Source: CAYYNP01 sp964472545 (GTDB lineage Bacteria > Planctomycetota > Planctomycetia > Pirellulales > Thermoguttaceae). From it: a stretch of 33,539 nucleotides of DNA. Position numbers and translations under genes: made by a program. Under the pieces are notes generated by a model. It ran no database searches, was not told the DNA's origin, and saw only the letters and a list, made by a program, of their open reading frames with translations. Positions 14,812-23,194 of the stretch are shown here, in pieces. Where the stretch lies: NCBI GenBank assembly GCA_964472545.1, contig CAYYNP010000079.1, positions 1 through 33,539 of the forward strand, given 5' to 3'. Every line of letters starts with the position of its first letter. The first letter of the stretch is position 1.

Positions 14812-16956
14812 CTACTCCTCACCCCCCGGTAGTTCCATCCGCAAGCTCTTCACCAGAAACGCCCTTTGATCGGCCAGCTCCTCGATCCGCTTGGCGGTCG
14901 GTTTTCCCGCCCCGTGGCCGGCGCGGGTTTCGATGCGGATCAGCATCGGGGGGTCGCCGACGTGGGCGTGTTGCAGGGCGGCGGCGAACTTGAAGCTGTG
15001 GCCGGGGATCACCCGGTCGTCGGTGTCGGCGGTGGTGATCAGCGTGGGCGGATAGGCGGTGCCGGGCTTCAGGTTGTGATACGGCGAATAGGCCAATAGC
15101 GTACGAAACTGCTGGGGGTCGTCGGCCGAGCCGTAGTCGTCGACCCAAAACCGCCCGGCGGTGAACTTGTGGAATCGCAACATGTCCATCACGCCGACGG
15201 CCGGCAGACAGGCCCCGAAGAGTTTTGGGCGTTGCGTCATCACAGCCCCCACCAGCAGCCCGCCGTTGCTGCCGCCTTGGATGGCCAGCTTCTCGGAGCG
15301 CGTGTAATCGTTGTCGATCAGCCACTCGGCCGCGGCGATGAAGTCGTCGAAGACGTTCTGTTTGTTATGCAGCGTGCCGGCCCGATGCCAGGCCTCGCCG
15401 TATTCGCCGCCGCCGCGGAGGTTCGCCACCGCCGCGACGCCGCCCATCTCCATCCAGGAAAGGAAACCCACCGAGAACCGCGGCCGGATCGAAATGCTGA
15501 ACCCGCCGTAGCCGTAGAGCAACGTGGGATTCGAGCCGTCGAGCTTTAGTCCCTTGCGATGGGCGATGAACATCGGCACCCGGGTGCCGTCCTTGCTGTG
15601 GTAGAAGACCTGCTTGACGACGTAGTCTTTCGGCTCGAACTTCACCTTCGACCGCCGGATCAGCCGGCGCTCACCCGTGGCGACGTCGTAGCGATAGACG
15701 CTCGGCGGCGTGGCGAAGCTGGAAAACGTGTAAAAGGTCTCCGTGTCGTCGCGATGCCCGGAAAACCCGGAGGCTGAACCCATTGTGGGGAAGTCGACCT
15801 CACGGATGAGCTTCCCGTCGCACGTGAAGACCTTGACCTGCGGCAGGACGTCTTTCATGTACGAGGCCACGAATTGGTCGCCCACCATGGAGACCCGCTG
15901 CAAGGTTTGCTCCGTCTGCGGGATGATCTCGCGATAGTCTTCCGACTGCGGCTTGCCGAGGTCGATGGCGATCAGCCGGCCGCGGGGGGCGTCCAGGTCG
16001 GTCTTGAAATAGCAGACCGGCCCGTCGTTGCCCACGAAGCTGTATTCGTGGTCGAAGTTGTCGATCACCACCTGCGGCATGGCGTAGGGCTCGCTCAGGT
16101 CGCGGACCAGCACGCGGTACTTGTCGTCGGTGCCTTTGGAGACGGTGATCACCAGGTAGCGGCCGTCTTCGGAGACCTCGCCGTCGAAGCCCCACTCGGG
16201 CTCGTCCGGCCGGCAGTGGACCAGCACGTCGTCGGCTTGCGGCGTGCCCACGCGGTGGTAGCAGAGCCGCTGGTTGAAGTTCAGCGCGTGAAACTCGTCG
16301 CCCTCCGGCTCGGGATAGCGGCTGTAGAAGAAGCCCTTGCCGTCCTTGGTCCACGAGGCCCCGCCGAACTTGATCCAGTGCAGCTTCTCCTTCAACAGCC
16401 GCCCGGTTTCGATCTCCATCACGCGATAGGCCTTCCAGTCGGAACCGGCCTCGGCGGCGCAATAGGCCACGTGCTTGCCGTCGTCGCTAAACGCCAGCCC
16501 GGCCAAGGCCACGGTGCCGTCTTTCGACCAGGAGTTCGGGTCGATCAACACCCGGGGGTTTTTGCCCAGCGACGGCATCGTGTAGAGCACCGACTGGTTT
16601 TGCAGGCCGTCGTTCTTGAAGAAGTAGTATCGCCCGCCCTCTTTGAACGGCGAGGAGTATCGTTCGTAGTCCCAAAGCTCGGTCAGGCGTCGACGGATGG
16701 TCTCCCGCTGGGGGATCGCCTCGAGGTAGCCAAACGTGACCTTGTTTTCGGCCGTCACCCAATCGGCCACCTCCTTCGACTGCCGCACGTCGTCCTCCAG
16801 CCACCGATACGGATCGGACACTTCGGTGCCGTGATAGTCGTCGACCACCTCGCCGCGGTGGGTGTTGGGATACGATAGCCGCTCGGCGGCCGCGGCTCCG
16901 CAAGCGAAGGTCGACGCGACAGTGAGCAGCAAGAGGGTTTGGACGGTGCGAAACAT
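14812..16956 (-). CDS. Secreted prolyl oligopeptidase family (S9A) serine peptidase
   Basis: 714 residues, a normal length for the family. A signal peptide covers about 1-24 (LLLLTVASTFACGAAAA), so it is exported to the periplasm or beyond. An N-terminal segment with DPYRWLEDD leads into the seven-bladed propeller region. The C-terminal alpha/beta hydrolase domain carries the nucleophile Ser563 in GGSNGG, the acid at Asp646 in TADTDDRVIP, and His681 in RAGHGAGK, so the triad is complete. Such enzymes cut short peptides after proline. AAGGAG lies 7 bases before the ATG and fixes the start. It is divergent from the first sulfatase and convergent with yceH. Related S9 peptidases cannot be fully excluded, but DPYRWLEDD favours S9A. 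Confidence 0.94.
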   Translation of the reverse strand: MFRTVQTLLLLTVASTFACGAAAAERLSYPNTHRGEVVDDYHGTEVSDPYRWLEDDVRQSKEVADWVTAENKVTFGYLEAIPQRETIRRRLTELWDYERYSSPFKEGGRYYFFKNDGLQNQSVLYTMPSLGKNPRVLIDPNSWSKDGTVALAGLAFSDDGKHVAYCAAEAGSDWKAYRVMEIETGRLLKEKLHWIKFGGASWTKDGKGFFYSRYPEPEGDEFHALNFNQRLCYHRVGTPQADDVLVHCRPDEPEWGFDGEVSEDGRYLVITVSKGTDDKYRVLVRDLSEPYAMPQVVIDNFDHEYSFVGNDGPVCYFKTDLDAPRGRLIAIDLGKPQSEDYREIIPQTEQTLQRVSMVGDQFVASYMKDVLPQVKVFTCDGKLIREVDFPTMGSASGFSGHRDDTETFYTFSSFATPPSVYRYDVATGERRLIRRSKVKFEPKDYVVKQVFYHSKDGTRVPMFIAHRKGLKLDGSNPTLLYGYGGFSISIRPRFSVGFLSWMEMGGVAAVANLRGGGEYGEAWHRAGTLHNKQNVFDDFIAAAEWLIDNDYTRSEKLAIQGGSNGGLLVGAVMTQRPKLFGACLPAVGVMDMLRFHKFTAGRFWVDDYGSADDPQQFRTLLAYSPYHNLKPGTAYPPTLITTADTDDRVIPGHSFKFAAALQHAHVGDPPMLIRIETRAGHGAGKPTAKRIEELADQRAFLVKSLRMELPGGEE

Positions 16957-16986
16957 CGAAAGCTCCTTGATAGTGTGTGTTGCCCC

Positions 16987-17015
16987 AGTCTACTCGGCAC
17001 CGAGCGCCTCGCCAA
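16987..17015 (-). promoter_or_regulatory. Candidate promoter for the peptidase gene
   Basis: On the minus strand, TTGGCG (17015-17010), a 17-base spacer, then TAGACT (16992-16987). Each box matches consensus at 4 of 6 positions. The start site would be near 16980, giving a short leader containing the AAGGAG site. Confidence 0.35.
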
Positions 17016-17099
17016 GGACCGGGTCGAGACGGCGGTAGACCGCAGATTGCCAACGGGAATTTGGCAGCGTCGATTGCGATTCGGCGGCCACGCTTGTAG

Positions 17100-17105
17100 T
17101 ATACT
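17100..17105 (+). promoter_or_regulatory. Possible -10 box for sulfatase 1
   Basis: TATACT lies 65 bp before the chosen sulfatase start in a GC-rich divergent region. No convincing -35 stands at 16-18 bases; TTGCGA at 17074 is 20 bases away. Confidence 0.22.
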
Positions 17106-17170
17106 GGTGCAGCGTCGGGGGCCGTATGCATGTGGTGGAACATCGAAAACAACATCCAAAGGTCGAACCG

Positions 17171-19099
17171 ATGAAACTCCGTTCGCAACTCCCAATCCTG
17201 ATCCTTGCCATGGCCGTTCTCGCGGGCGTGCAGCTTCGCTCCCAAGCCGACGAACGCCCGCCGAACATCGTCTACATCATGTCGGACGAACTGGCCTACT
17301 ACGAACTTTCGCACATGGGCAATCCGCACATCCGCACGCCGCGGATCGATCGGATGGCAGCCGAGGGGATTCGGTTCACCCAGGCCTTGGCCGGGTCGCC
17401 CGTCTGTGCGCCGCTGCGATGCAACCTGATGACCGGCAAGCACGCCGGCCACGCCTCGGTGCGAGCGAACGACGGCGGCACGCCGTTGCGGGCCGGAGAG
17501 CCGACGATCGCTTCGATCCTCAAGCCGCTGGGCTACGCCACCGGCGGGTTCGGCAAGTGGGGCTGCGGCGGGCGCGACTCGACCGGCGTGCCGGAGAAAC
17601 ACGGCTTCGACGTCTTCTTCGGCTACTACGACCAGGTCCACGCCCATTCGTTCTATCCGCCGTACCTGGTCCGCAACAGCGAGGAGGTCGAACTGCCCGG
17701 GAACATCGGCGGACGTGCCGGCCCGAACTACTCGCACTACGCGATCATGAAAGAGGGTCTGAAGTTCATCCGCGAGAACAAGGACCGGCCCTTCTTCTGC
17801 TACCTGCCGATCACCCCGCCACACGGCATGTACGACATCCCGGCCGACGATCCGGCCTGGCAACAATACCGCGACGACGATTGGGTCAAGGATGAGAGCA
17901 TTGCGCAGGACGTAAAGAACTACGCGGCCATGGTCACCATGGTCGACAACAACGTGGGCACGGTCCTCGATCTGCTGAAAGAACTCGGCCTGGAAGAGAA
18001 CACGATCGTCTTCTTCACCGGCGACAACGGCGGCCAGGATCGCTTCCGCAGCCCGGAACACCCGCGGGGGTTCTTCGGGCCGAACGTCGATCCCAAGACG
18101 GGCGTCGAGTTTCGCGGCGGCAAGGGGAACCTCTACGAGGGCGGCCTGCGGATCCCGTTCATCGTCCGCTGGCCGGAGAAGATCGCCGCCGGCCGGGTGA
18201 GCGATCTGACGTTCTATCAGCCCGACGTGCTGCCCACGCTGGCCGAACTCACCGGCGCCAAAACCCCGGCCGACGTCGACGGGCTGTCGATCCTGCCGGA
18301 GTTGCTCGGCGCAGAAGCGGCCGGCCGCGAGCAGCAGAAACACGAGTTTCTCTACTGGGAATACGGCTCGCAGACGGCCGTTCGCATGGGACACTGGAAG
18401 GCGATCCGGCCGAGAAAGGACGGGCCGTGGGAACTGTACGATCTGGACAACGACGTCAGCGAAACGACCAGCGTCGCCGATAAGCAGGCCGAGATCCTCG
18501 CGCGCATGATTGCCTTTGCCGAAGCCTCGCACGAGCCGGTGCAGCCGGGCACGTTCACCGATCGCACGCGTCACGAGCGAGACCGCCGGGCCAAGTACGG
18601 CACGAGCCGCGCCGCAGCCCCCGCCCCGCCGCGAAAGGTCAACCGCATTACCGAGAAGGACCTGATCCCGGCCGAGCAGATAAAGCTCCTTCGCTTCAGC
18701 AGCGAGAACCGGTCCAACGACCGCCAGGCGATCTACGCCGTCGACGGCAACCCGCGTACCGTATGGCACACGCAATTCACCGGCGGTTTGGCCAAGCATC
18801 CGCACGAGTTGGTGATCGACCTCGGCGCGGTGCATGAAATCCGCGGCTTCCGCTATTTGGCCCGCCAGGACGGCGGCTTCAACGGAGCGTTTGGCCAGAC
18901 GGAGTTCTTCATCGACGAGTCCCCCGATGCGTTTGGCGACCCCGTGGCCAAGGCGACGTTCAAGGCCACGCGCGAGGTGCAGGCGGCCGATTGCCAAGAG
19001 CCAGTCCGTGGACGCTACGTGCAGGTGCGGGTGCTCTCGGAAGTCAATGGAAACCCTTGGGCGTCTGCGGCGGAGATTGGAGTTGTGGGATCCAGGTAA
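17171..19099 (+). CDS. Secreted sulfatase with C-terminal discoidin-like domain
   Basis: 642 residues from the ATG at 17171, which places a clean signal peptide (LPILILAMAVLAGVQ) at the N-terminus; the frame is open to 17126, but that leader is hydrophilic. Alkaline-phosphatase-fold sulfatase features are: metal-site region NIVYIMSDE (39-40), formylglycine site Cys79 in CAPLR followed by CNLMTGKH, FFTGDNGG, and FRGGKGNLYEGG. The usual GKWH is GKWG, and the usual DD pair is DE, which marks a subfamily variant. Residues about 515-642 resemble an F5/8-type-C carbohydrate-binding domain (YAVDGNPRTVWHTQF, ELVIDLG, GRYVQVRV). It needs a formylglycine-generating enzyme not seen here. It likely removes sulfate from a polysaccharide outside the cytoplasm. 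A small zinc-ribbon gene follows after 23 bp. Confidence 0.92.
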   Translation: MKLRSQLPILILAMAVLAGVQLRSQADERPPNIVYIMSDELAYYELSHMGNPHIRTPRIDRMAAEGIRFTQALAGSPVCAPLRCNLMTGKHAGHASVRANDGGTPLRAGEPTIASILKPLGYATGGFGKWGCGGRDSTGVPEKHGFDVFFGYYDQVHAHSFYPPYLVRNSEEVELPGNIGGRAGPNYSHYAIMKEGLKFIRENKDRPFFCYLPITPPHGMYDIPADDPAWQQYRDDDWVKDESIAQDVKNYAAMVTMVDNNVGTVLDLLKELGLEENTIVFFTGDNGGQDRFRSPEHPRGFFGPNVDPKTGVEFRGGKGNLYEGGLRIPFIVRWPEKIAAGRVSDLTFYQPDVLPTLAELTGAKTPADVDGLSILPELLGAEAAGREQQKHEFLYWEYGSQTAVRMGHWKAIRPRKDGPWELYDLDNDVSETTSVADKQAEILARMIAFAEASHEPVQPGTFTDRTRHERDRRAKYGTSRAAAPAPPRKVNRITEKDLIPAEQIKLLRFSSENRSNDRQAIYAVDGNPRTVWHTQFTGGLAKHPHELVIDLGAVHEIRGFRYLARQDGGFNGAFGQTEFFIDESPDAFGDPVAKATFKATREVQAADCQEPVRGRYVQVRVLSEVNGNPWASAAEIGVVGSR

Positions 19100-19122
19100 C
19101 CACGTGACAAACGGATCAACAC

Positions 19123-19434
19123 ATGAAAGACTTGCATCTCTGTGAGCGCTGCGGCAAGCCCGTTTTCCCAGAGGATGACGTGTACGAGGAGGTCCTCCTT
19201 CGGCATCACGGGCACAGAGAGTGTGCAAGGCTGGGCGACGAGCAGGTCCAACGACGGCTCAAGGCCGTTGAGAACGCCAAACGGAACTGGGAGGGCAAAG
19301 AACGTGAGTGCCCCAAATGTACGCATAGATTCCCGTCCGTTCAGGACAAGGGCGTTTGCCCAAAGTGTCAACACATGTTCTATGCGAGTCACCCTGAGCA
19401 GGGCGATACTTGGTGGTGGGAGGCAATCGAGTAG
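19123..19434 (+). CDS. Small zinc-ribbon protein
   Basis: 103 residues, no signal peptide or membrane segment. Three knuckles are visible: CERC (about 7-10), CPKC (about 63-66) and CPKC (about 79-82), with a separate H-x2-C near residues 31-34. The first CxxC with that H-x2-C could bind one zinc and the other two a second; a basic, helical segment joins them. The C-terminus is rich in Trp and acids. It begins 23 bp after the sulfatase stop, so it is probably co-transcribed, although no clear ribosome site is visible. I do not recognise a specific family. Its bases are less GC-rich than those of the sulfatase. Confidence 0.65.
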   Translation: MKDLHLCERCGKPVFPEDDVYEEVLLRHHGHRECARLGDEQVQRRLKAVENAKRNWEGKERECPKCTHRFPSVQDKGVCPKCQHMFYASHPEQGDTWWWEAIE

Positions 19435-19441
19435 GGTTGTC

Positions 19442-19564
19442 GACGGGTGGCTGGGGTCGACGTGCGAGGGACGAGCACGGAGCCCCCAGGTGCGTTCTCC
19501 CAAAACCCTTGGTTCTCTGGGGGCTCACCACTCGTTCCTCGTGGTTCGCCCCCAGCCACCCGTC
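19442..19564. repeat. Palindromic element, family A copy 2
   Basis: Perfect 15-bp ends GACGGGTGGCTGGGG (19442-19456) and CCCCAGCCACCCGTC (19550-19564). Inside, AGCCCCCAG (19481-19489) pairs with CTGGGGGCT (19517-19525), and the flanking bases pair imperfectly, giving a long broken stem. It lies 8 bp after the zinc-ribbon stop and 27 bp from the stop of the convergent sulfatase 2. Confidence 0.9.
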
Positions 19565-19590
19565 AATCCAGCCACCTGACGTCGGAATCT

Positions 19591-21042
19591 CTATCGCAGC
19601 GACAACGTCGGTGCGTACGCCTCTTCGCCTTCCACTCCCGGCCGCGGCAGCAACGTGCGGGGGTTCTTCGCAACGCCGACCGGGCGACAGTTGGCGCCTT
19701 TGAGGTTGCCGTCGCCGAGATCGGCACGGGCCCGTTCGAGGTCTTTCTGCAGTTGGGCCACGACGTCCGGGTGCTCCGCTGCGATGTTCTTTGTCTCACC
19801 AGCGTCATGGACGAGATTGTACAGTTGTCCGCCGACGAAGAGCTTCCACGAGCCGCGGCGGACCGCGCGGAGATTGGCGGCGCCGTAGTAATAGAAGACC
19901 TCGTGCGGCGACCTGGCCCCTTGCTTGCCTCGTAGCAAAGGCACGATCGACTTGCCGTCGAGGATGCGGTCTTGGGGCGGTGTTGCACCGGCCAGCGCGG
20001 CAAACGTCGGCAGCAGGTCCATCGCCGTGGCGACTTCATCGCACGTGCTGCCGTCGGGGATCGACCCGGGCCACCAGGCGACCGTCGGCTCGCGCATGCC
20101 GCCCTCGAACTGGCTCCCCTTTCCGCCGCGAAACGGCCGATTCACGGAACTGCCCGTGCCGCCGTTGTCGGAAGTGAACAGCACCAGCGTGCGTTCGGCG
20201 ATTCCCAGTTCCCGCAGCGTGCCGAGGATCTCCCCCACGCTCCAGTCGACTTCTTCGATCTGCCCGCCGATGGTCTTGTTCGGGTTTTGCGTTTGTTGCA
20301 TGAACCGGGGGCTCGCCAGGCGCGGGCCGTGGATGAAGGCGTGCGGCAGGTAGACGAAGAACGGGCCGTCTCGGTTCTTGCGGATGAACTGCACGGCCTC
20401 TTCGGTGAACTGGCGGCAGAGGTCGGCCTGATCGTCCATGTCCTTCACTTCGGCGACCACCTCACGGCCGCGCAGCACCGGCAGCCCGGGGAACTTCCAG
20501 CGCTTCAGCCCCGGCCACATGTCGTTCGAGTACGGAATGCCGTAGTAGTAGTCGAACCCTTGATCGGTCGGCAGAAAGCCCGGCTGATCGCCCAGGTGCC
20601 ACTTGCCAAAACAGCCGGTGGCGTAACCGGCCTGCTTGAGCACCTCGGCGATGGTGACCTCCTTGGGGTCCAGCCCCCAGTGGTCGCCGGGAAACAGCAC
20701 CGCATGGCCCGAGCCTCGCGGCAACCCCACCCGCAGCGGATAGCACCCGGTCATCAGCGCCGCCCGCGACGGCGTACAAACGGCCGACGCCACGTAGAAC
20801 GAGGTGAGCTTCATGCCCTCGTCGGCCATCCGGTCCAGATGCGGCGTCTTGTTCAACGTCGAGCCGAAGGGTCCGATGTCGCCGTAGCCCATGTCGTCGA
20901 TGAAGATCACGACGAAGTTGGGTTTTGGCGGTGGCGGATCGGCGGCCTGGCTCACTGACCGGCTGCCGCAAAGAACGGCTCCGGCAATGAACGGCAGGAA
21001 GACGGTGACGAACAGTTTCTGGCGTTTTTCGTGGCCGATCAT
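19591..21042 (-). CDS. Secreted sulfatase 2
   Basis: 483 residues from the ATG at 21042. A longer frame to 21111 is ruled out because its ATG lies in the -10 box of the promoter at 21110-21137. A signal peptide covers about 10-32. The motifs are canonical for type I sulfatases: FIDDMGYGD with the Asp pair at 49-50, formylglycine site Cys89 in CTPSRAALMTG, GKWHLGD, FTSDNGG, FRGGKGSQFEGG, and WKLFVGG near the C-terminus. It should hydrolyse a sulfate ester after Cys-to-formylglycine conversion; the substrate cannot be read from the sequence. It belongs to a different subfamily from sulfatase 1. The gene ends 27 bp from a palindrome shared with the convergent zinc-ribbon gene. Confidence 0.94.
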   Translation of the reverse strand: MIGHEKRQKLFVTVFLPFIAGAVLCGSRSVSQAADPPPPKPNFVVIFIDDMGYGDIGPFGSTLNKTPHLDRMADEGMKLTSFYVASAVCTPSRAALMTGCYPLRVGLPRGSGHAVLFPGDHWGLDPKEVTIAEVLKQAGYATGCFGKWHLGDQPGFLPTDQGFDYYYGIPYSNDMWPGLKRWKFPGLPVLRGREVVAEVKDMDDQADLCRQFTEEAVQFIRKNRDGPFFVYLPHAFIHGPRLASPRFMQQTQNPNKTIGGQIEEVDWSVGEILGTLRELGIAERTLVLFTSDNGGTGSSVNRPFRGGKGSQFEGGMREPTVAWWPGSIPDGSTCDEVATAMDLLPTFAALAGATPPQDRILDGKSIVPLLRGKQGARSPHEVFYYYGAANLRAVRRGSWKLFVGGQLYNLVHDAGETKNIAAEHPDVVAQLQKDLERARADLGDGNLKGANCRPVGVAKNPRTLLPRPGVEGEEAYAPTLSLR

Positions 21043-21076
21043 GACAGGGTACCTCTCGCATGCTGGGGACATCCTG

Positions 21077-21101
21077 CGAGAATCGGGCCAACCGATTCTC
21101 G
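21077..21101. promoter_or_regulatory. Operator-like palindrome at the sulfatase 2 start site
   Basis: CGAGAATCG-N7-CGATTCTCG, a perfect 9-bp dyad, begins about two bases downstream of the predicted start of transcription (near 21103). As DNA it could bind a dimeric repressor; as RNA it could form a 5' hairpin. Confidence 0.5.
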
Positions 21102-21109
21102 TGCTGCCC

Positions 21110-21137
21110 ATTCTAGCGAGGTTGGGCGGCGTGTCAA
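21110..21137 (-). promoter_or_regulatory. Strong sigma70-type promoter for sulfatase 2
   Basis: On the minus strand, TTGACA (21137-21132), a 16-base spacer, then TAGAAT (21115-21110): 6/6 and 5/6 matches. The predicted leader is about 60 bases and contains the dyad at 21077-21101. Confidence 0.6.
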
Positions 21138-21187
21138 AGCGAGGCTAGCAGCGGTCTACATCCGAGAATGCATGCGGATGAGACGGG

Positions 21188-22108
21188 TCATGACGTAGCA
21201 CTGTCGGCGACTTCTAGGCTCAGTACATGCCGCTCGTTCACGTCCCCTACGTTTGGCCCCGGAAAGACGTGCAGCAGATTCCAATGCCTTCCGCCGTCTC
21301 CGGTCTTCAGCAGGCCGATGTCTGGAGGGCGGTCCTCTCTGTGTATGGACCAATGCACGATCAACGCATAGGCCGCATCATCTTCAACAAAGGTCACCTC
21401 TCGAAGCAGATTCACCTTTTTGTGAGCGAAGTCCTTCGGCCACGCAACACGGATTCTGCGCTTACGCCATTCTCTACCGTCCGCGCTTTGCAGGAAGTAA
21501 CCGTTGTTCGACACAAGCAAGTTGCCACGAAGATCGTGCCCGAGAAGATCATAGCTATCGCTCAAAGAGGTGTAGCCCCACGATCTTCCCTGATCGTGCG
21601 TGTAGATCACGTGAGACACGTGTACCCAGGCAAAAGGAAAACCCAACTCCCTGAACTCCCCCCACGACATCGCGATGAGGTTTGGATGGGGCATGGCAAA
21701 GCCCTTGAACGTCTCAGTGGGCCATGCCACAGCTTCCCCTTCTCTCCACAGCGACGGATTCCATTGGAATTTCCGCCGTGTCCAAACGGCCGCTGGATTC
21801 GGCCTCACGAAGATGCCGGGCTCATCAGACAAGCCGTCCGATCTATCGGCTCGACGCCGCCCAACGGCAATCCCGAAGCCGCTTGGATCGGCGGAGACGA
21901 AATCCCACAGCACGGCTTCTTCAAAGGCCGGCAGCGCGGAAAGATCGACGTTGCCTTGCACAACCGGAGCACGCCTGTGAGGCACTTCTCGGAGGCACTT
22001 CTCCCAGTGGTCTTTCCCATCGGAAGCCCAATAGAAGTACTGGCCAATCCCGACGACGATTCGTCTCATGTCCTCTGTCCCATGCGAGGTGCGACTAGAA
22101 CACTCCAT
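21188..22108 (-). CDS. Asp-box (BNR) repeat protein
   Basis: 306 residues. Asp-box motifs (S/T-x-D-x-G-x-x-W) recur: THDQGRSW, SADGREW (shortened), TGDGGRHW, and a degenerate ASDGKDHW near the N-terminus. These mark beta-propeller proteins such as sialidase-like or Ycf48-like folds, but catalytic sialidase residues are not evident, so only the fold is claimed. No signal peptide is visible. The start is unsure: ATG 22108 lacks a ribosome site, and ATG 22069 gives MRRIVVGIGQYFYW with AGAGG only two bases away. Base composition is visibly less GC-rich than that of the neighbours and codon choice is more mixed, which suggests recent acquisition or an unusual gene. It lies between the acyltransferase and sulfatase 2 on the same strand. 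Confidence 0.72.
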   Translation of the reverse strand: MECSSRTSHGTEDMRRIVVGIGQYFYWASDGKDHWEKCLREVPHRRAPVVQGNVDLSALPAFEEAVLWDFVSADPSGFGIAVGRRRADRSDGLSDEPGIFVRPNPAAVWTRRKFQWNPSLWREGEAVAWPTETFKGFAMPHPNLIAMSWGEFRELGFPFAWVHVSHVIYTHDQGRSWGYTSLSDSYDLLGHDLRGNLLVSNNGYFLQSADGREWRKRRIRVAWPKDFAHKKVNLLREVTFVEDDAAYALIVHWSIHREDRPPDIGLLKTGDGGRHWNLLHVFPGPNVGDVNERHVLSLEVADSATS

Positions 22109-22181
22109 GACTCAAGACAGCGCTTCGGCGGCGGAGGTTCAGAGAGCAATGGCGTGGGCTGCGTCACACACCTCGTCACCC

Positions 22182-23105
22182 CTACGCCGCCTGCCTCTTC
22201 TGCCGCCGCTTCTTCCGCGTGTCTTTCCAGCGGCGGTGGACCCACCAGTATTGCTCGGGGGCGAGACGGACGATCTCTTCGATGGCGGTGGTGTACCACT
22301 GGGTCAGTTCGTGGATCGTGCCGACTTCGTCGCGGGCGTCGCGGGGGTCGATGGTGGCGAAGGTCCGCAGCTCGATGTGAAGCGGCTTGCCCAGGCGGCG
22401 GCCGGAGGTCACCGCGACCGGGGCGTCGTGCTCCAGTGCCAGCAGGGCGATCGCCTTATAGGCCGAGGCCTTGCGGTTGAAGAAGTCGACCCAGCAGCCC
22501 TTCGGCCCGGCGTATTGATCGGCCAGAAAGGCCATCGTGCCGCCGGAGTTGAGCACCTCGAGGATCTGGTCGTAGCCGCCGTTCTTGGGGATGATCCGCT
22601 GCCGGGTGATGCTGCGGAATCGGGCCACGAAGCGGTCGAGGTAGGGGTTGTCGAGCGTGCGGGCGACCGTGTTGGTGGGAAACGCCAGCAGGCCCATCGT
22701 GTAGCCGGCCACCTCGAAATTGCCGAAGTGGGCCGTGATCACCAACATCGGCCGGTCGTCCAACGTCATCCGCACGATCTTGTCGTCGTCGGTCAGCGTG
22801 ATGTAGTCGCGCCAATTGGTCTCGTGGATCTTCCGCGGCGCGTGGGCCACCTCCAACGCCAGCAGGAACAGGTGCTCCCACATCCGCCGGGCCAGCCGCA
22901 GCCGCTTCGCCGGCGACATTTCGGGAAACGCATGGGCCAGATTCCCGTCGATCACCTTCGCCCGCAGCCGCAGCACGTCGCCGAACAACCACGCCAGCCA
23001 CGACGCCACGGCCGCCCCGGTCTCGATCCGCACCGCCTGCGCAATGCAGATCACGACCCGCACGACCAGAAAGACCAGATAATCGCCGATTTGCTTCCGA
23101 AACAT
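22182..23105 (-). CDS. LpxL/HtrB-like lysophospholipid acyltransferase
   Basis: 307 residues from the ATG at 23105 (MFRKQIGDYLVF), preceded by GGAAGG. The frame is open to 23156, but the extra leader is not membrane-like. A hydrophobic N-terminal segment (about 8-45) anchors it to the inner membrane. The family motif H-x4-D/E is visible as His126-FGNF-Glu131 in ITAHFGNFE, followed by NPYLDRFVARFR and FLADQYAG, and ending near WWVHRRWK, all typical of lipid A secondary acyltransferases. The C-terminus is a poly-basic tail (KKRRQKRQ). It probably adds an acyl chain to lipid A or a related lipid. The neighbours do not share this pathway. Confidence 0.9.
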   Translation of the reverse strand: MFRKQIGDYLVFLVVRVVICIAQAVRIETGAAVASWLAWLFGDVLRLRAKVIDGNLAHAFPEMSPAKRLRLARRMWEHLFLLALEVAHAPRKIHETNWRDYITLTDDDKIVRMTLDDRPMLVITAHFGNFEVAGYTMGLLAFPTNTVARTLDNPYLDRFVARFRSITRQRIIPKNGGYDQILEVLNSGGTMAFLADQYAGPKGCWVDFFNRKASAYKAIALLALEHDAPVAVTSGRRLGKPLHIELRTFATIDPRDARDEVGTIHELTQWYTTAIEEIVRLAPEQYWWVHRRWKDTRKKRRQKRQAA

Positions 23106-23127
23106 AGGGCACCTTCCGTGGCATGCC

Positions 23128-23156
23128 ATTTTGGCAGGAAAGCCGGCTTGGGCCAA
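23128..23156 (-). promoter_or_regulatory. Candidate promoter for the acyltransferase
   Basis: On the minus strand, TTGGCC (23156-23151), a 17-base spacer, then CAAAAT (23133-23128), each a 4/6 match. It would give a leader of about 15 bases. Confidence 0.27.
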
Positions 23157-23194
23157 GAGCGATTTGGAGTCTCGTGCTTTGAAGCGGTGGGCGT

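Noticed and set aside
16487..19228. Minus-strand open frame of 913 residues across the peptidase and sulfatase 1
   Set aside because: It spans two genes with clear catalytic motifs in other frames and has no recognisable domains.
21043..21111. Longer N-terminus for sulfatase 2
   Set aside because: Its ATG lies in the -10 box of the predicted promoter, and the signal peptide begins after the later Met.
21159..21180. Hairpin CATCCG-N10-CGGATG after the Asp-box gene, considered as terminator
   Set aside because: The stem is only six bp and no T-run follows on the minus strand.
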